Shown here: piece after piece, positions 1-7,371 of the stretch | Layout: each line of letters starts with the position of its first letter | Position numbering within the stretch: the first letter of the stretch is position 1 | From: an uncultured Chlorobiota bacterium | GTDB lineage: Bacteria; Bacteroidota; Kapaibacteriia; OLB7 | NCBI GenBank assembly: GCA_946481475.1 | Contig: CAMLOB010000024.1 | Span: 1 to 14,366 of the forward strand | Reading direction: 5' to 3' | Length of the DNA stretch: 14,366 bases | Program-made: the position numbers and the translations under genes | Notes under the pieces: model-generated | What the model saw: only the letters and a program-made list of their open reading frames with translations | Told to the model about the DNA's origin: nothing | Database searches by the model: none

Positions 1-1321
1 CGAGGTAGTCGTCGTAGCCGTCTCCTGTTGCGTCGCCGATAGGGCCGCCACGTCCGAAGACATTGCCCGGAGTCAATCCATCGGCTGCTGCCGAGTAGTA
101 GGCATCATACGTCGGGTTCGGACCATCCTTCCCGCCCGAAAGAACCACCATACGCGCACCTCCTCCCGGGTCCCCTCCGGTACGGCCTACCATTTCATAG
201 CGTCGGGTTGAATCGTTCAGATAGCCGACCTTATAGGGCTTGTTGTATCCCCGGTAGCTCCGCTCGGCATCGGCAAGGGTCAGAGGGCGGGTGCGCGGGT
301 CTTTCCCCGGCGCATTCATGTTGTAGTAGTACCAGTCTCCGTCTGCTCCCGGCAGCATGAACTCCTGAACGCGGTCCCCATCGCTGTCGAACAAGGGCAT
401 GAAGGGAACGGCAAAGGAGACGTTCGGATAGGTCTCGGAATCGTTGAGTGTGAGCGTTCGTTCCGGATTGAGTGAAAGCTGTGAAAGGTTGGGATGTCCC
501 CACCAGAACTTGAGTCGGTTGACCGGATCGGCAGGGTTATAGTCTCCTGCAGCGAGAATGTCAGGATAGGGATCGCCATCAAGATTTCCTATAGAGACAT
601 CGAACCGTATATAATTCTCCTCAGTATCCTTGAGCACGACAGTCGGCGTGTCAAGTTGGAACTCCGGCCCCCCCTCGAATATCCATATCTCTGCGTGACG
701 GTCGGCTTCTTGGTCGAACAGAATCACTGCCGCCACGATAATCAGCTCATCGTCGCCATCTCTATCCAGGTCAATCGCAAATGCATTCCTGTGCGTCGTC
801 TCCAGATTCGGACGCCAGGTGAGTTCCGGAGCAAGCGTCAGAGCCGAATGCAACGAGAGCGTATCTCCTTCTACTGGAACCAACCGGTACCGCATAAAAA
901 GCTTCCTTCGCGGTCCTGATGTATCAACCCGAAAGAAGCCGGAGAACCCGACATACGGTTTCCCGTTGCCGTAGAAATCTCCGACAATCGGATGAGAGGG
1001 AATGGTTCCCAAAGAATCGAGAATCTGGTAAGCTGTTGTGCTGATCTCACTTCCACCGCGATGGATATGCCACTGATTCGTGGCACCGAGGTACCATCCG
1101 AAATCTTGCAGTGAGTCACGATCGATGTCCCCGACACTCCCGGCTCCCCTACCGACCTGATCTCCCCCGACCACCCCTCCCCGCATCATCCAGATGCGCC
1201 GGAGCAGTTTCGCGCTGTCGTTGGCGACGATTTCGTTCTGAGCCGGAAGAGGAAGACAGGTGAGAAACAACACGCCGAAGAGTGAGGAGAGGAAGGCGAT
1301 ATGAAGAGTGCGATAAGTCAT
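1..1321 (-). CDS. Secreted FG-GAP/VCBS-repeat protein, N-terminal part (runs off the left edge)
   Basis: The frame is open from an ATG at 1321-1319 to the window edge: 440 residues with no stop, so the C-terminus is outside. Residues 1-28 look like a Sec signal peptide: a short polar start, a hydrophobic core at about 8-24, then LPAQ before the mature part, with likely cleavage near A27/Q28. The mature protein carries Asp/Gly-rich loops spaced through it, at about 65-73 (DIDRDSLQD), 184-192 (DLDRDGDDE), 246-254 (NLDGDPYPD), 312-320 (DSDGDRVQE) and 430-438 (DATGDGYDD). Loops of this kind are the calcium-binding signature of FG-GAP/VCBS blades in extracellular beta-propellers. Many FCB bacteria export such proteins, often with a C-terminal sorting domain; whether this one has such a domain cannot be seen here. 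There is no Shine-Dalgarno-like sequence before the ATG. Its substrate or ligand is unknown. The family call is fairly secure, the role is not. Confidence 0.8.
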   Translation of the reverse strand, partial: MTYRTLHIAFLSSLFGVLFLTCLPLPAQNEIVANDSAKLLRRIWMMRGGVVGGDQVGRGAGSVGDIDRDSLQDFGWYLGATNQWHIHRGGSEISTTAYQILDSLGTIPSHPIVGDFYGNGKPYVGFSGFFRVDTSGPRRKLFMRYRLVPVEGDTLSLHSALTLAPELTWRPNLETTHRNAFAIDLDRDGDDELIIVAAVILFDQEADRHAEIWIFEGGPEFQLDTPTVVLKDTEENYIRFDVSIGNLDGDPYPDILAAGDYNPADPVNRLKFWWGHPNLSQLSLNPERTLTLNDSETYPNVSFAVPFMPLFDSDGDRVQEFMLPGADGDWYYYNMNAPGKDPRTRPLTLADAERSYRGYNKPYKVGYLNDSTRRYEMVGRTGGDPGGGARMVVLSGGKDGPNPTYDAYYSAAADGLTPGNVFGRGGPIGDATGDGYDDYL

Positions 1322-1345
1322 GCCACAATAACAAAATGTTCAAGG

Positions 1346-1388
1346 TGAACTTATCAGATTCGAGGTAATCGGCCAAGAGATTTTTTTT
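1346..1388 (-). promoter_or_regulatory. Candidate Bacteroidota-type promoter for the FG-GAP gene
   Basis: On the minus strand TTG (1376-1374) is followed, after exactly 20 bases, by TAAGTTCA (1353-1346). This fits the TTG-N(17-23)-TAnnTTTG pattern described for Bacteroidota, although the last bases of the -7 box deviate. A run of eight A (1388-1381 on this strand) lies just upstream of the TTG and could act as an UP-like element. The start codon at 1321 would lie about 20 bases beyond the expected transcription start. The gap 1322-1479 holds no gene. The candidate rests on sequence match only. Confidence 0.35.
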
Positions 1389-1479
1389 GCCTCCGGAGGG
1401 CAGGCCGAACGGTACGATTGTTGCCCGGATGTCTGGAGTTTCGCCTGGGCAGTTATGCAAGAAGTGGAAGGCAGATCGA

Positions 1480-1899
1480 TTAATAAACGAAGGTTTCTCC
1501 CATCCGTTCCCCCAACACCCGCAAGAATTCCTTCGGGGGTCTGACCGGTTTCATCGTGTCGGAGGAAACGAAGGCGTGGATGGTGTGGCCGGTGACCAGG
1601 AGTTCCTCTTCGCGGTAGAGTTCGTATTCGATCCTCAGGCGGGCGGTCGGCATGGTGCGGATGATCGAACGGACGGTCAGCAGGTCGTCGTAGCGGGCGG
1701 AGCGTTTCATCTGCAGGGCGGCCTCCAGCACCGGGAGCATCACGCCGGTCTCCTCGATCGAGGAGTATGCCATGCCGGCATCCCGCAGGAACTCCGTCCG
1801 CCCTGTCTCGAAGTATTCCAGATAGACGCCGTGGTAGACGATCCCCATCTGGTCGGTATCGCGGTAGCGGACACGGATGCGGGTGGTGTGGAGGATCAT
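1480..1899 (-). CDS. Acyl-CoA thioesterase, YbgC/4-hydroxybenzoyl-CoA thioesterase family (hotdog fold)
   Basis: This is a 139-residue protein of the usual size for single-domain hotdog thioesterases, which hydrolyse acyl-CoA or acyl-ACP thioesters in the cytoplasm. Residues 11-37 contain the family signature: RYRDTDQMGIVYHGVYLEYF followed by an ETGRTEF segment. Asp16, the second Asp of DTD, is the expected catalytic residue. The remainder, with the conserved GHTIHAFV beta-strand near 104-111, fits one hotdog domain. The chosen ATG (1899-1897) overlaps the stop of the preceding gene as ATGA, so the two are probably translationally coupled; longer in-frame extensions only duplicate the upstream gene in another frame. 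In Proteobacteria YbgC sits with tol-pal; here it sits after parA-parB and an unknown gene, so a Tol-Pal role is not implied. The exact acyl substrate is unknown. Confidence 0.88.
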   Translation of the reverse strand: MILHTTRIRVRYRDTDQMGIVYHGVYLEYFETGRTEFLRDAGMAYSSIEETGVMLPVLEAALQMKRSARYDDLLTVRSIIRTMPTARLRIEYELYREEELLVTGHTIHAFVSSDTMKPVRPPKEFLRVLGERMGETFVY

Positions 1900-2405
1900 A
1901 TCGCCCCGAGTTCCTTCAGCTTCTGGTCGAGCGCGGTCCAGGCGAGCGACAGATCGAAGTTCCAGGGATCGGCCAGCTTCTCCCGGATCAGCATGAAGGG
2001 GGAGACCGATGCAACCGCCTCCTCCCCCCCCCGGAGAAAGAGGATCGAGGCAGGCTCTTCCTCGGTGATGCCGGAAACCCAGCGACCGGAGGTACGGCGG
2101 GCCAGGACCTCGCCGAGGTAGGCGCCGAACGAGACGCTGACGTTGAGGGGAATCTCCCCTTTCTTCTCCCCCCAACCGCTCAGGATCACCCGGTCAAGCT
2201 GGGAGATGCTCGCCGGTGTATAATCGAGCTTCTCCCCGAAGTGTTTCTCCACTCCCGATACGCAGAGCCGGGCGATCTTCCCCATCCGCTCCCACGGCGG
2301 CTCCCCCTCGGTCAGCAGGGCATCCTCGAACGGAGAGAAGTCCTCCCCTTCCACTACATTGTCGGCATTGTCAACCGGACGTCCGGCATCGTTGTGCGCT
2401 GTCAT
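1896..2405 (-). CDS. Hypothetical protein, 169 aa, coupled to the thioesterase
   Basis: I do not recognise this family. The product is a soluble, acidic 169-residue protein with no signal peptide and no membrane segment. About 35 N-terminal residues are polar and probably disordered. From about residue 60 an alpha/beta domain follows, with a segment near 93-109 of the form SFGAYLGEVLARRTSGRW, then a hydrophobic strand (ASILFLRG) near 119-126 and PFMLIREKL near 136-144. A small domain with GAYLGEV...GGRW-like segments occurs in several DUF families of unknown function, and this may be one of them. The ATG at 2405-2403 has AAAGGG a few bases upstream, a reasonable ribosome site; an internal Met41 is an alternative start. 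Its stop overlaps the thioesterase start (ATGA), and it begins 60 bases after the parB stop, so it may be cotranscribed with parAB. Confidence 0.75.
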   Translation of the reverse strand: MTAHNDAGRPVDNADNVVEGEDFSPFEDALLTEGEPPWERMGKIARLCVSGVEKHFGEKLDYTPASISQLDRVILSGWGEKKGEIPLNVSVSFGAYLGEVLARRTSGRWVSGITEEEPASILFLRGGEEAVASVSPFMLIREKLADPWNFDLSLAWTALDQKLKELGAI

Positions 2406-2465
2406 GTCGTTCCCTTTGTTGAAATTCCTGAAAATGGTTGGTGGGCATAACCAGAACCGAAGAGA

Positions 2466-3404
2466 CTATCCGTTCCGTTCGATGACGGCAAAAAGTTCAA
2501 GAAGACGCTCAAGGTCTTCCAGCGTGTAGAAATCGATCGAGATCGCCCCCGAACCGTTCTCGTTCGCCTTGATCTTCACCTGCGTTCCCAGCACCTGCCG
2601 GAGTCGCGAGGAGATCTCCGCAATCGTCAGTTCCACCTCTCCCCCCATACCACGCTGGTCGGTCTGCTTCGGCTTCTCCCGCTTCTTTGCAGTCGTCCCG
2701 TTGCTCCCGGCCTCCTGCTTCACCAGCGCCTCGGTCCGCCTGACCGACAATCCTTCGTCCCGGACTTTCCTCCAGATATCGATCTGCCGATCCTCGTCCT
2801 GAATCGTCAGCAGGGCGCGGGCGTGACCCATCGAGACTTCCCCTTCGCGGAGAGAAGTCTGGATCGGATCGGGAAGCCGCAGAAGCCGGAGCAGGTTCGT
2901 GACCGTCGAGCGGTCCTTGCCGACCCGTTCGGCCACCTGTTCCTGCGTCAGATCACACTCGCGGATCAGCCGCTGATAACCGAGAGCCACTTCGATCGGG
3001 TTCAGGTTCTCCCGCTGCACGTTCTCGATCAGCGCAAGCTCCAGCATCTCCCGGTCGGAATCGACATCGAGGATGTAGGCCGGAATCTCGGTCAGTCCCG
3101 CCTCGGACGAGGCACGGACGCGGCGCTCTCCCGAAATCAACTCGAACCCGTCGCCGTAACGTCTGACGGTGATCGGCTGGATAACCCCTTTCTCCAGAAT
3201 CGACTTCTTCAGTTCCTCCAGGGCCTGTCTGTTGAAATCCATACGGGGCTGATACCTGTTCGGCGTTACGCGACTGATATCGATCTTGCAGATCGTACCG
3301 ACGGTAAATCCATCATCAATAGGGAGAGCCTGACGCCGTTCCTGCGTCAGGTTCGGATTGAGCAATGCTCCAAGCCCACGTCCAAGACCCGATTTTTTTG
3401 CCAT
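2466..3404 (-). CDS. parB: Chromosome-partitioning protein ParB (Spo0J family)
   Basis: ParB is a CTP-dependent DNA clamp that loads at parS sites, spreads, and drives origin segregation with ParA. The 312 residues match the usual length (about 280-320). An N-terminal basic KKSGLGRGLGALL segment (3-15), typical of the ParA-stimulating end, precedes the CTPase domain. That domain has NRYQPR at 49-54 and the CTP-binding GERRVRA at 92-98, where V replaces the more common W. A helix-turn-helix follows at about 151-175 (DLTQEQVAERVGKDRSTVTN). A charged linker (about 230-255) leads to a C-terminal dimerisation domain rich in Leu and Glu (about 256-312). The ATG has GGAGG ten bases upstream, supporting this start. 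It lies 28 bases after the parA stop on the same strand, as in most chromosomal parAB operons. No gidAB (mnmG/rsmG) genes adjoin it, and I saw no CACGTG-centred parS in the window. Confidence 0.97.
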   Translation of the reverse strand: MAKKSGLGRGLGALLNPNLTQERRQALPIDDGFTVGTICKIDISRVTPNRYQPRMDFNRQALEELKKSILEKGVIQPITVRRYGDGFELISGERRVRASSEAGLTEIPAYILDVDSDREMLELALIENVQRENLNPIEVALGYQRLIRECDLTQEQVAERVGKDRSTVTNLLRLLRLPDPIQTSLREGEVSMGHARALLTIQDEDRQIDIWRKVRDEGLSVRRTEALVKQEAGSNGTTAKKREKPKQTDQRGMGGEVELTIAEISSRLRQVLGTQVKIKANENGSGAISIDFYTLEDLERLLELFAVIERNG

Positions 3405-3432
3405 TATGCCGCTTCCTCCAGCTTCCCGGAAA

Positions 3433-4404
3433 TCATTCAGTTGTAGTGCGTTGTCCTCCCGAACCTTCTCCTCCCGGCGAGGAACTCTCGGGTTGTTCGT
3501 TCAACGGAGGATGATCCGTCCCGTTCGCAGGGAAGGCTCCTCCGGTCGGCGATGTTTCTTCGCGGCTGTCGGGTCTGTCGGGTACCACCCCCTCGTTCCC
3601 CGCTCCCCTGTCGGCATCCTCTCCCTCCGGTCGTTCCATCTCCATCCTCTGCCGCAGGATCTCGTTTGCCAGTTCCATATAGTTCTGCGTGCCGATCGAG
3701 AGGGCATCGTAGAGGAGGACCGGTTTGCCGTGACTCGGCGCCTCGCTCAGGCGGACGTTCCGGGCGATCATCGTCCTGAAGACCTTGTCGCCGAAATAGC
3801 GGCGAACCTCTTCGGAGACCTGATTGGAGAGATTCAGTCGCTTGTCGAACATCGTCAGCAGAACCCCCTCGATGTCGAGATTCGGGTTGAGATGTTTCTT
3901 GACGATGGCAATGGTGTTGAGCAACTGTCCGAGTCCCTCAAGCGCGTAGTATTCGCACTGCACCGGAATCAGCACGGCATCCGAGGCGGTCAGCGCGTTC
4001 AGCGTCAGCAGACCGAGTGAAGGGGGACAGTCGATGATGAGGTAGTTGTACCGTCCGCGAATCTCCGCCAGGGCATTGTAGAGAACCTTCTCCCTCCCCG
4101 GCACGTCGATCATCTCGATCTCCGCCCCCACAAGGTTGATATGCGACGGAATCAGGTCCAGATCCCCCAGTTCGGTATGCAGAATCGCGTCGCGCGGAGA
4201 CATCCGGTCGACGATCACTTCGTAGACCGTCTTCTCCAGGTCCTTCGTCCCCACGCCGAGTCCGCTGGTCGCATTGGCCTGCGGATCGATGTCGATCAGG
4301 AGCGTCGGCTGCTCGGCGGCAGCCAGCGACGCGGCAAGATTGACGGCCGTCGTCGTCTTGCCGACCCCTCCTTTCTGATTGGCGATTGCTATGATTCGTC
4401 CCAT
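3433..4404 (-). CDS. parA: Chromosome-partitioning ATPase ParA (Soj family) with C-terminal extension
   Basis: ParA is a deviant Walker ATPase that binds DNA non-specifically as an ATP dimer and moves ParB-parS complexes. The deviant Walker A motif KGGVGKTT is at 11-18, with both lysines (11 and 16) present. The A' motif DIDPQAN is at 38-44 and Walker [10 protein letters not shown] at 121-129. [15 protein letters not shown] at 215-229 is the typical Soj segment near the DNA-binding face. The catalytic part ends near residue 256, about the full length of most Soj proteins. The remaining 67 residues (257-323) are a low-complexity tail rich in Gly, Glu, Pro, Ser and Thr, probably disordered and unusual for the family. 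The ATG at 4404 has AGGA about seven bases upstream. It is first in the apparent parA-parB transcription unit, and its upstream region contains the tandem repeat at 4484-4689. Confidence 0.97.
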   Translation of the reverse strand: MGRIIAIANQKGGVGKTTTAVNLAASLAAAEQPTLLIDIDPQANATSGLGVGTKDLEKTVYEVIVDRMSPRDAILHTELGDLDLIPSHINLVGAEIEMIDVPGREKVLYNALAEIRGRYNYLIIDCPPSLGLLTLNALTASDAVLIPVQCEYYALEGLGQLLNTIAIVKKHLNPNLDIEGVLLTMFDKRLNLSNQVSEEVRRYFGDKVFRTMIARNVRLSEAPSHGKPVLLYDALSIGTQNYMELANEILRQRMEMERPEGEDADRGAGNEGVVPDRPDSREETSPTGGAFPANGTDHPPLNEQPESSSPGGEGSGGQRTTTE

Positions 4405-4483
4405 ATTCCTGCGCTCAAGTTGGAAGCGTCTGTTTTCTTCTCAAGTCTCGGGGCGGGTGTGTCCTCCCGAACCGTCGGTCATG

Positions 4484-4689
4484 GTCGGATTGTCGATTGT
4501 CGATTTTCGATTGTCGAATGAACCGGGTTCGCTCTGCTCGGCTGATCGCCCGAAGTCGGATTTTCGATTGTCGATTGTCGAATGAACCGGGTTCGCTCTG
4601 CTCGGCTGATCGCCCGAAGTCGGATTTTCGATTGTCGATTTCCGATTGTCGAATGAACCGGGTTCGCTCTGCTCGGCTGATTGCTGAAA
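4484..4689. repeat. Three tandem 64-71 bp repeat units with internal GATTGTC heptamers, upstream of parA
   Basis: The units run 4484-4554 (71 bp), 4555-4618 (64 bp) and 4619-4689 (71 bp, its last bases diverged). Each starts GTCG, followed by 4, 3 and 4 tandem heptamers respectively (GATTGTC, GATTTTC or GATTTCC; 11 in all). A conserved stretch follows, beginning GAATGAACCGGGTTCGC and ending GGCTGATCGCCCGAA. The seven-base difference between units is exactly one heptamer. GAACC-G-GGTTC inside each unit is a small inverted repeat. The rest of the 308-base gap between the Nudix gene and parA (4405-4712) contains only a short AGCTGA/GCTCA-like repetitive stretch at about 4686-4717 and the parA leader. 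No gene is supported: frames open across the repeat just translate the repeat. The unit could be a dispersed intergenic repeat or a binding array; the window alone cannot decide. Confidence 0.9.
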
Positions 4690-4712
4690 GCTGACTGCTC
4701 ACAGCTCATTTC

Positions 4713-5321
4713 TCACACCTCCCCCTCAACCCTCATCAGCCAGTACAAAGCATTGATTACCAGCGCATGGCTGATCTCCCCCTCCCGGACCATCCGATCA
4801 ATCCGGTCGGGCGAATATACGGCAACATGGATTTCCTCATGTTCGTCGAGCGACTGCGAGCCGATCAGGCGGACGTTCCGGGCCAGTGCCGTGTAGTTCG
4901 TGTTGTCGAACAGAGCCGGATTCGGTCGGGTCGATCCGATCAGATGAATCTCCCCGGCCTCATAGCCGGTCTCCTCCAGCAACTCCCGCCGGGCCGCCTC
5001 TTCCGGACGTTCTCCCGGATCGATCATTCCCCCCGGAATCTCCCATGTCATCTCGTCGGTGCCGTGCCGGTACTGGCGGATCATCACCATCTCCCGATCC
5101 TCGGTCAGGGCGATCACGTTCACCCAGTCGGGAGCGCTGATCGTATGGAACGTCCCGGCAGACGTGCCCGCCGAAGACGTCCGATGGTGGCGATGAAGCG
5201 AGAAGATATGACAGTCAGCGATCTTTTCGGTCCCCAGCGTCGTCCAGGGCAGAACCTCCCCCACCCGACTCTCTTTCCCATCCTCTCCGTTTCGTCGATT
5301 GCGATCGATATCTTCGCTCAT
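4713..5321 (-). CDS. Nudix hydrolase, ADP-ribose pyrophosphatase-like
   Basis: This 202-residue cytoplasmic protein hydrolyses a nucleoside diphosphate linked to another moiety; family resemblance points to ADP-ribose or ADP-sugars. The Nudix box (Gx5Ex7REUxEExGU) is complete at 98-120: G98, E104, R112, E113, E116, E117, G119 and Y120 are all in place. WEIPGG just before it (93-98), the QYRHG segment (83-87) and the C-terminal SHALVINALYWL (184-195) are typical of ADP-ribose pyrophosphatases. The first 30 residues are polar and poorly conserved-looking. The ATG at 5321-5319 overlaps the stop of the upstream hydrolase gene as ATGA and has AAGGAG right next to it, so coupled translation is likely. 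The same frame stays open upstream through the neighbouring gene, but that is a shadow. Substrate specificity is inferred from the family only. Confidence 0.92.
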   Translation of the reverse strand: MSEDIDRNRRNGEDGKESRVGEVLPWTTLGTEKIADCHIFSLHRHHRTSSAGTSAGTFHTISAPDWVNVIALTEDREMVMIRQYRHGTDEMTWEIPGGMIDPGERPEEAARRELLEETGYEAGEIHLIGSTRPNPALFDNTNYTALARNVRLIGSQSLDEHEEIHVAVYSPDRIDRMVREGEISHALVINALYWLMRVEGEV

Positions 5322-6025
5322 GCTCCTTCCAACGACCAGGTTTCTCCGGGATTCAGGATCACCGCTTCTTTCCCGAGTTTCTCCACTCCCTCGCGGAAGA
5401 CCTCCGGATCGGCTTCGATCACCTCGAAGGTGTTGTAGTGCATCGGGATCGCAACCGCCGGATCGACGAACTCGACCGCACGGATCGCATCCCGCACATC
5501 CATCGTGTAATTGTCCCCGATCGGCAGCAGGGCCACCGCCACATCGTGCATCTCCCCGAGGAGCTTCATATCGTATGTCAGCGCCGTATCTCCGGCGTGA
5601 TAGATCGTCTTTCCGCCGATCGTCACCAGCACACCGGCCGGGTTCCCCATGTAGGTTCCGTCCGGTGCCGAGGAGCTGTGGTGGGCGATCGTGAACTTGA
5701 TCCGACCGAAGGGGAAGTTCCGTCCGCCGCCGATCCCCATATCGGCCACCTTCTCCAGTCCCTTCTTCTTGAGATAGTTCGCACACTCGAACGTCGCGAT
5801 CACCTCCGCACCACTCCGCTCGGCAATGGAGATCGTATCTCCGAGATGATCGCCGTGCCCGTGCGTCAGAATGATATGCGTCGGATTGAAATCTTCCGCC
5901 TCGATCGATGCCCCCTCGGCTGCCGGATCGCCGGTGATGAAGGGATCGATCAGAATATTCCACTCCCCATACCTGATGTTGAAGGCCGAATGTCCCAGAA
6001 ACGTCAGATGAATCTTGCTGCTCAT
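5318..6025 (-). CDS. Metal-dependent hydrolase of the metallo-beta-lactamase fold, UPF0173 (YtkL-like) family
   Basis: The product has 235 residues, close to the 225-235 usual for UPF0173. These are cytoplasmic, presumably zinc-dependent hydrolases of unknown substrate. The N-terminus KIHLTFLGHSAFNI (4-17) is characteristic of the family. The metal-binding motif HGHGDH is at 55-60. HH at 115-116, HAGDT at 143-147 and MHYNT at 195-199 supply the further metal ligands of the fold. No signal peptide is seen. I chose the ATG at 6025-6023, which gives the MSSKIHLTF start matching the family; a longer frame to 6067 would add 14 residues with no family resemblance. The leader is A-rich without a clear Shine-Dalgarno. 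The gene is the first of a two-gene unit with the Nudix hydrolase (ATGA overlap) and is divergent from the GT9 pair across 194 bases. Confidence 0.93.
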   Translation of the reverse strand: MSSKIHLTFLGHSAFNIRYGEWNILIDPFITGDPAAEGASIEAEDFNPTHIILTHGHGDHLGDTISIAERSGAEVIATFECANYLKKKGLEKVADMGIGGGRNFPFGRIKFTIAHHSSSAPDGTYMGNPAGVLVTIGGKTIYHAGDTALTYDMKLLGEMHDVAVALLPIGDNYTMDVRDAIRAVEFVDPAVAIPMHYNTFEVIEADPEVFREGVEKLGKEAVILNPGETWSLEGA

Positions 6026-6160
6026 AGATGGATTGTTCTTTTTTCGGAAGACAGGCCCGCCCGGCAAGCGTGACGTCGGGGAAAATACTTGAAAGTGTCC
6101 AGAATGAAAAACCGTTGGTGACGAGTCTTTGCGTCCTCATGTTAATCGTTACCGGAAAGA

Positions 6161-6168
6161 TAAATTTG
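6161..6168 (+). promoter_or_regulatory. Candidate -7 box (TAAATTTG) ahead of the glycosyltransferase pair
   Basis: TAAATTTG matches the Bacteroidota -7 consensus TAnnTTTG at every defined position and lies 51 bases ahead of the GTG start at 6220. No TTG is present 17-23 bases upstream, so the -33 element would be weak or absent. It lies in the 194-base divergent gap 6026-6219, which holds no gene that I can see. Confidence 0.25.
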
Positions 6169-6219
6169 CCGACGGATTGCGGTCTGTGAAGGACACGGAT
6201 CCGAAACCCGGACGTCATT

Positions 6220-7356
6220 GTGAATCGATCAGTGCCGAAGAAAAAACCGTTGCCGAAACGGATTGCCGGAGCGATCCTCCGTCTGCTCGCCTCCCGCCCG
6301 CAGGGGAGACCGAAGCTGAAGCCGGATGACATCAGGAGAATCCTGCTGATCCGGTATGATCGGTTGGGGGACATGGTGATCACCACCCCGCTGATCGAAT
6401 CCCTCAGCCGGATCGCACCGCAGGCGGAGATCGACGTGCTGGCAAGCTGGAGGAATGCGGCGCTGATCGAGGGAGATCCCCGCATTCATCAGGTTTTTCG
6501 TTGGGACGGATCGCCGCTGAAGCGGATCCGAACGCTTCTGGCCTGTCGCAGCCGCACTTACGACCTGACGATCCAGCTTATCCTCTGGCGGACCACGCTC
6601 CCCGGTCTGCTGGCCGGACTCCTGACCCCACAGGGACGGGTGGTCAGTCGGGACGATGCAAACAACCGGATGCTCTTCGAGCATACCTACAGGGTCGATT
6701 CCACCACCCACTACTCCGAACAGGTTTACGGCTTTCTGGGAGCGGCGCTCGACATACCGGGAGGAGTCCCGCCAATGCCCCCCTATTCGCTGCATCGCTC
6801 TGCGGAAGTGGAACGGCACGTCGATGAGAAACGAACGGCTCTCGGTCTCCCGACCGGATCATACATCCTGCTGAACATCTCCGCCGGAGAGAAAGAGCGG
6901 GAGATGGGAGCGGAGCGGATTGCCGGACTGCTGAAGGGATTGCTGAGGCTTGCCGAAGATGCCGACCTGAAGATCGTCCTGACCGGAGGCCCCGAGCGGA
7001 AAGGGATGGCCGAAGAGCTGGCCGCACGATTCGCCACGCCACGGATCACCCCCCTGTTCGGGTCAATCCCCGAGGCCCTCTCCCTGCTGGCCCACGCCCG
7101 TCTGGCGATCACCGCAGACACCGGCACAAACCATCTGGCCTCGGCCGTCGGGACGCCGACTGTTGTCTGGTTCCTGCCGAATGGACGACCGGTCGGATGG
7201 GGACCGCGCGGCGTTCCGAACAGAATCGTGCAGGCAGCCGAAGGGGAGGATGCACGGAGCATCGACACACAACTGATTGTCGGGAAGGCAGCGGAGTTGT
7301 TGCGGGAGATCGAAGGAGAGTATCGGAATCGGAAGAACGTGAACCCACCCACCTAA
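6220..7356 (+). CDS. Glycosyltransferase family 9 (heptosyltransferase-like), first of a tandem pair
   Basis: This 378-residue GT-B enzyme of the lipopolysaccharide heptosyltransferase family is expected at the cytoplasmic face of the inner membrane, transferring an ADP-activated heptose or related sugar. The N-terminal domain opens with RYDRLGDMVITTP at 45-57, the GT9 acceptor-side signature. The C-terminal domain carries TADTGTNHLASAVGTPTV at 298-315, the family's donor-binding D-TG-xH motif. A basic 40-residue lead (PKKKPLPKR) with a short amphipathic helix could attach it to the membrane. No ATG is available: the frame opens at 6190 after a stop, and GTG at 6220 or 6232 are the only plausible starts; I chose 6220. 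It ends 15 bases before the second GT9 gene, so the two are probably cotranscribed. No other LPS genes are in view, so the sugar and acceptor are unknown. Confidence 0.9.
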   Translation: MNRSVPKKKPLPKRIAGAILRLLASRPQGRPKLKPDDIRRILLIRYDRLGDMVITTPLIESLSRIAPQAEIDVLASWRNAALIEGDPRIHQVFRWDGSPLKRIRTLLACRSRTYDLTIQLILWRTTLPGLLAGLLTPQGRVVSRDDANNRMLFEHTYRVDSTTHYSEQVYGFLGAALDIPGGVPPMPPYSLHRSAEVERHVDEKRTALGLPTGSYILLNISAGEKEREMGAERIAGLLKGLLRLAEDADLKIVLTGGPERKGMAEELAARFATPRITPLFGSIPEALSLLAHARLAITADTGTNHLASAVGTPTVVWFLPNGRPVGWGPRGVPNRIVQAAEGEDARSIDTQLIVGKAAELLREIEGEYRNRKNVNPPT

Positions 7357-7371
7357 TCGAACGGAAAAGGA

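Noticed and set aside
1381..1403. T8 run next to CCTCCGGAGG as an intrinsic terminator
   Set aside because: On the plus strand the T-run comes before the hairpin, and on the minus strand A follows it, so neither orientation makes a terminator.
4484..4689. CRISPR array
   Set aside because: The units abut each other without unique spacers; the variable part is a run of heptamers, so this is a tandem repeat.
4415..4709. Several short frames on both strands through the tandem repeat
   Set aside because: They only translate the repeated DNA (RAERTRFIRQS-type repeats) in several frames at once, with no start signal or conserved domain.
2466..4712. A parS site near parAB
   Set aside because: I looked for a CACGTG-centred palindrome of the TGTTNCACGTGNAACA type here and in the rest of the window and saw none.
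4713..6485. A 590-codon open frame on the minus strand extending the Nudix gene upstream
   Set aside because: Residues before the Nudix start are the UPF0173 gene read in another frame; they show no family resemblance and are Arg/Gly-rich, while the overlapping gene has a full set of metal ligands.
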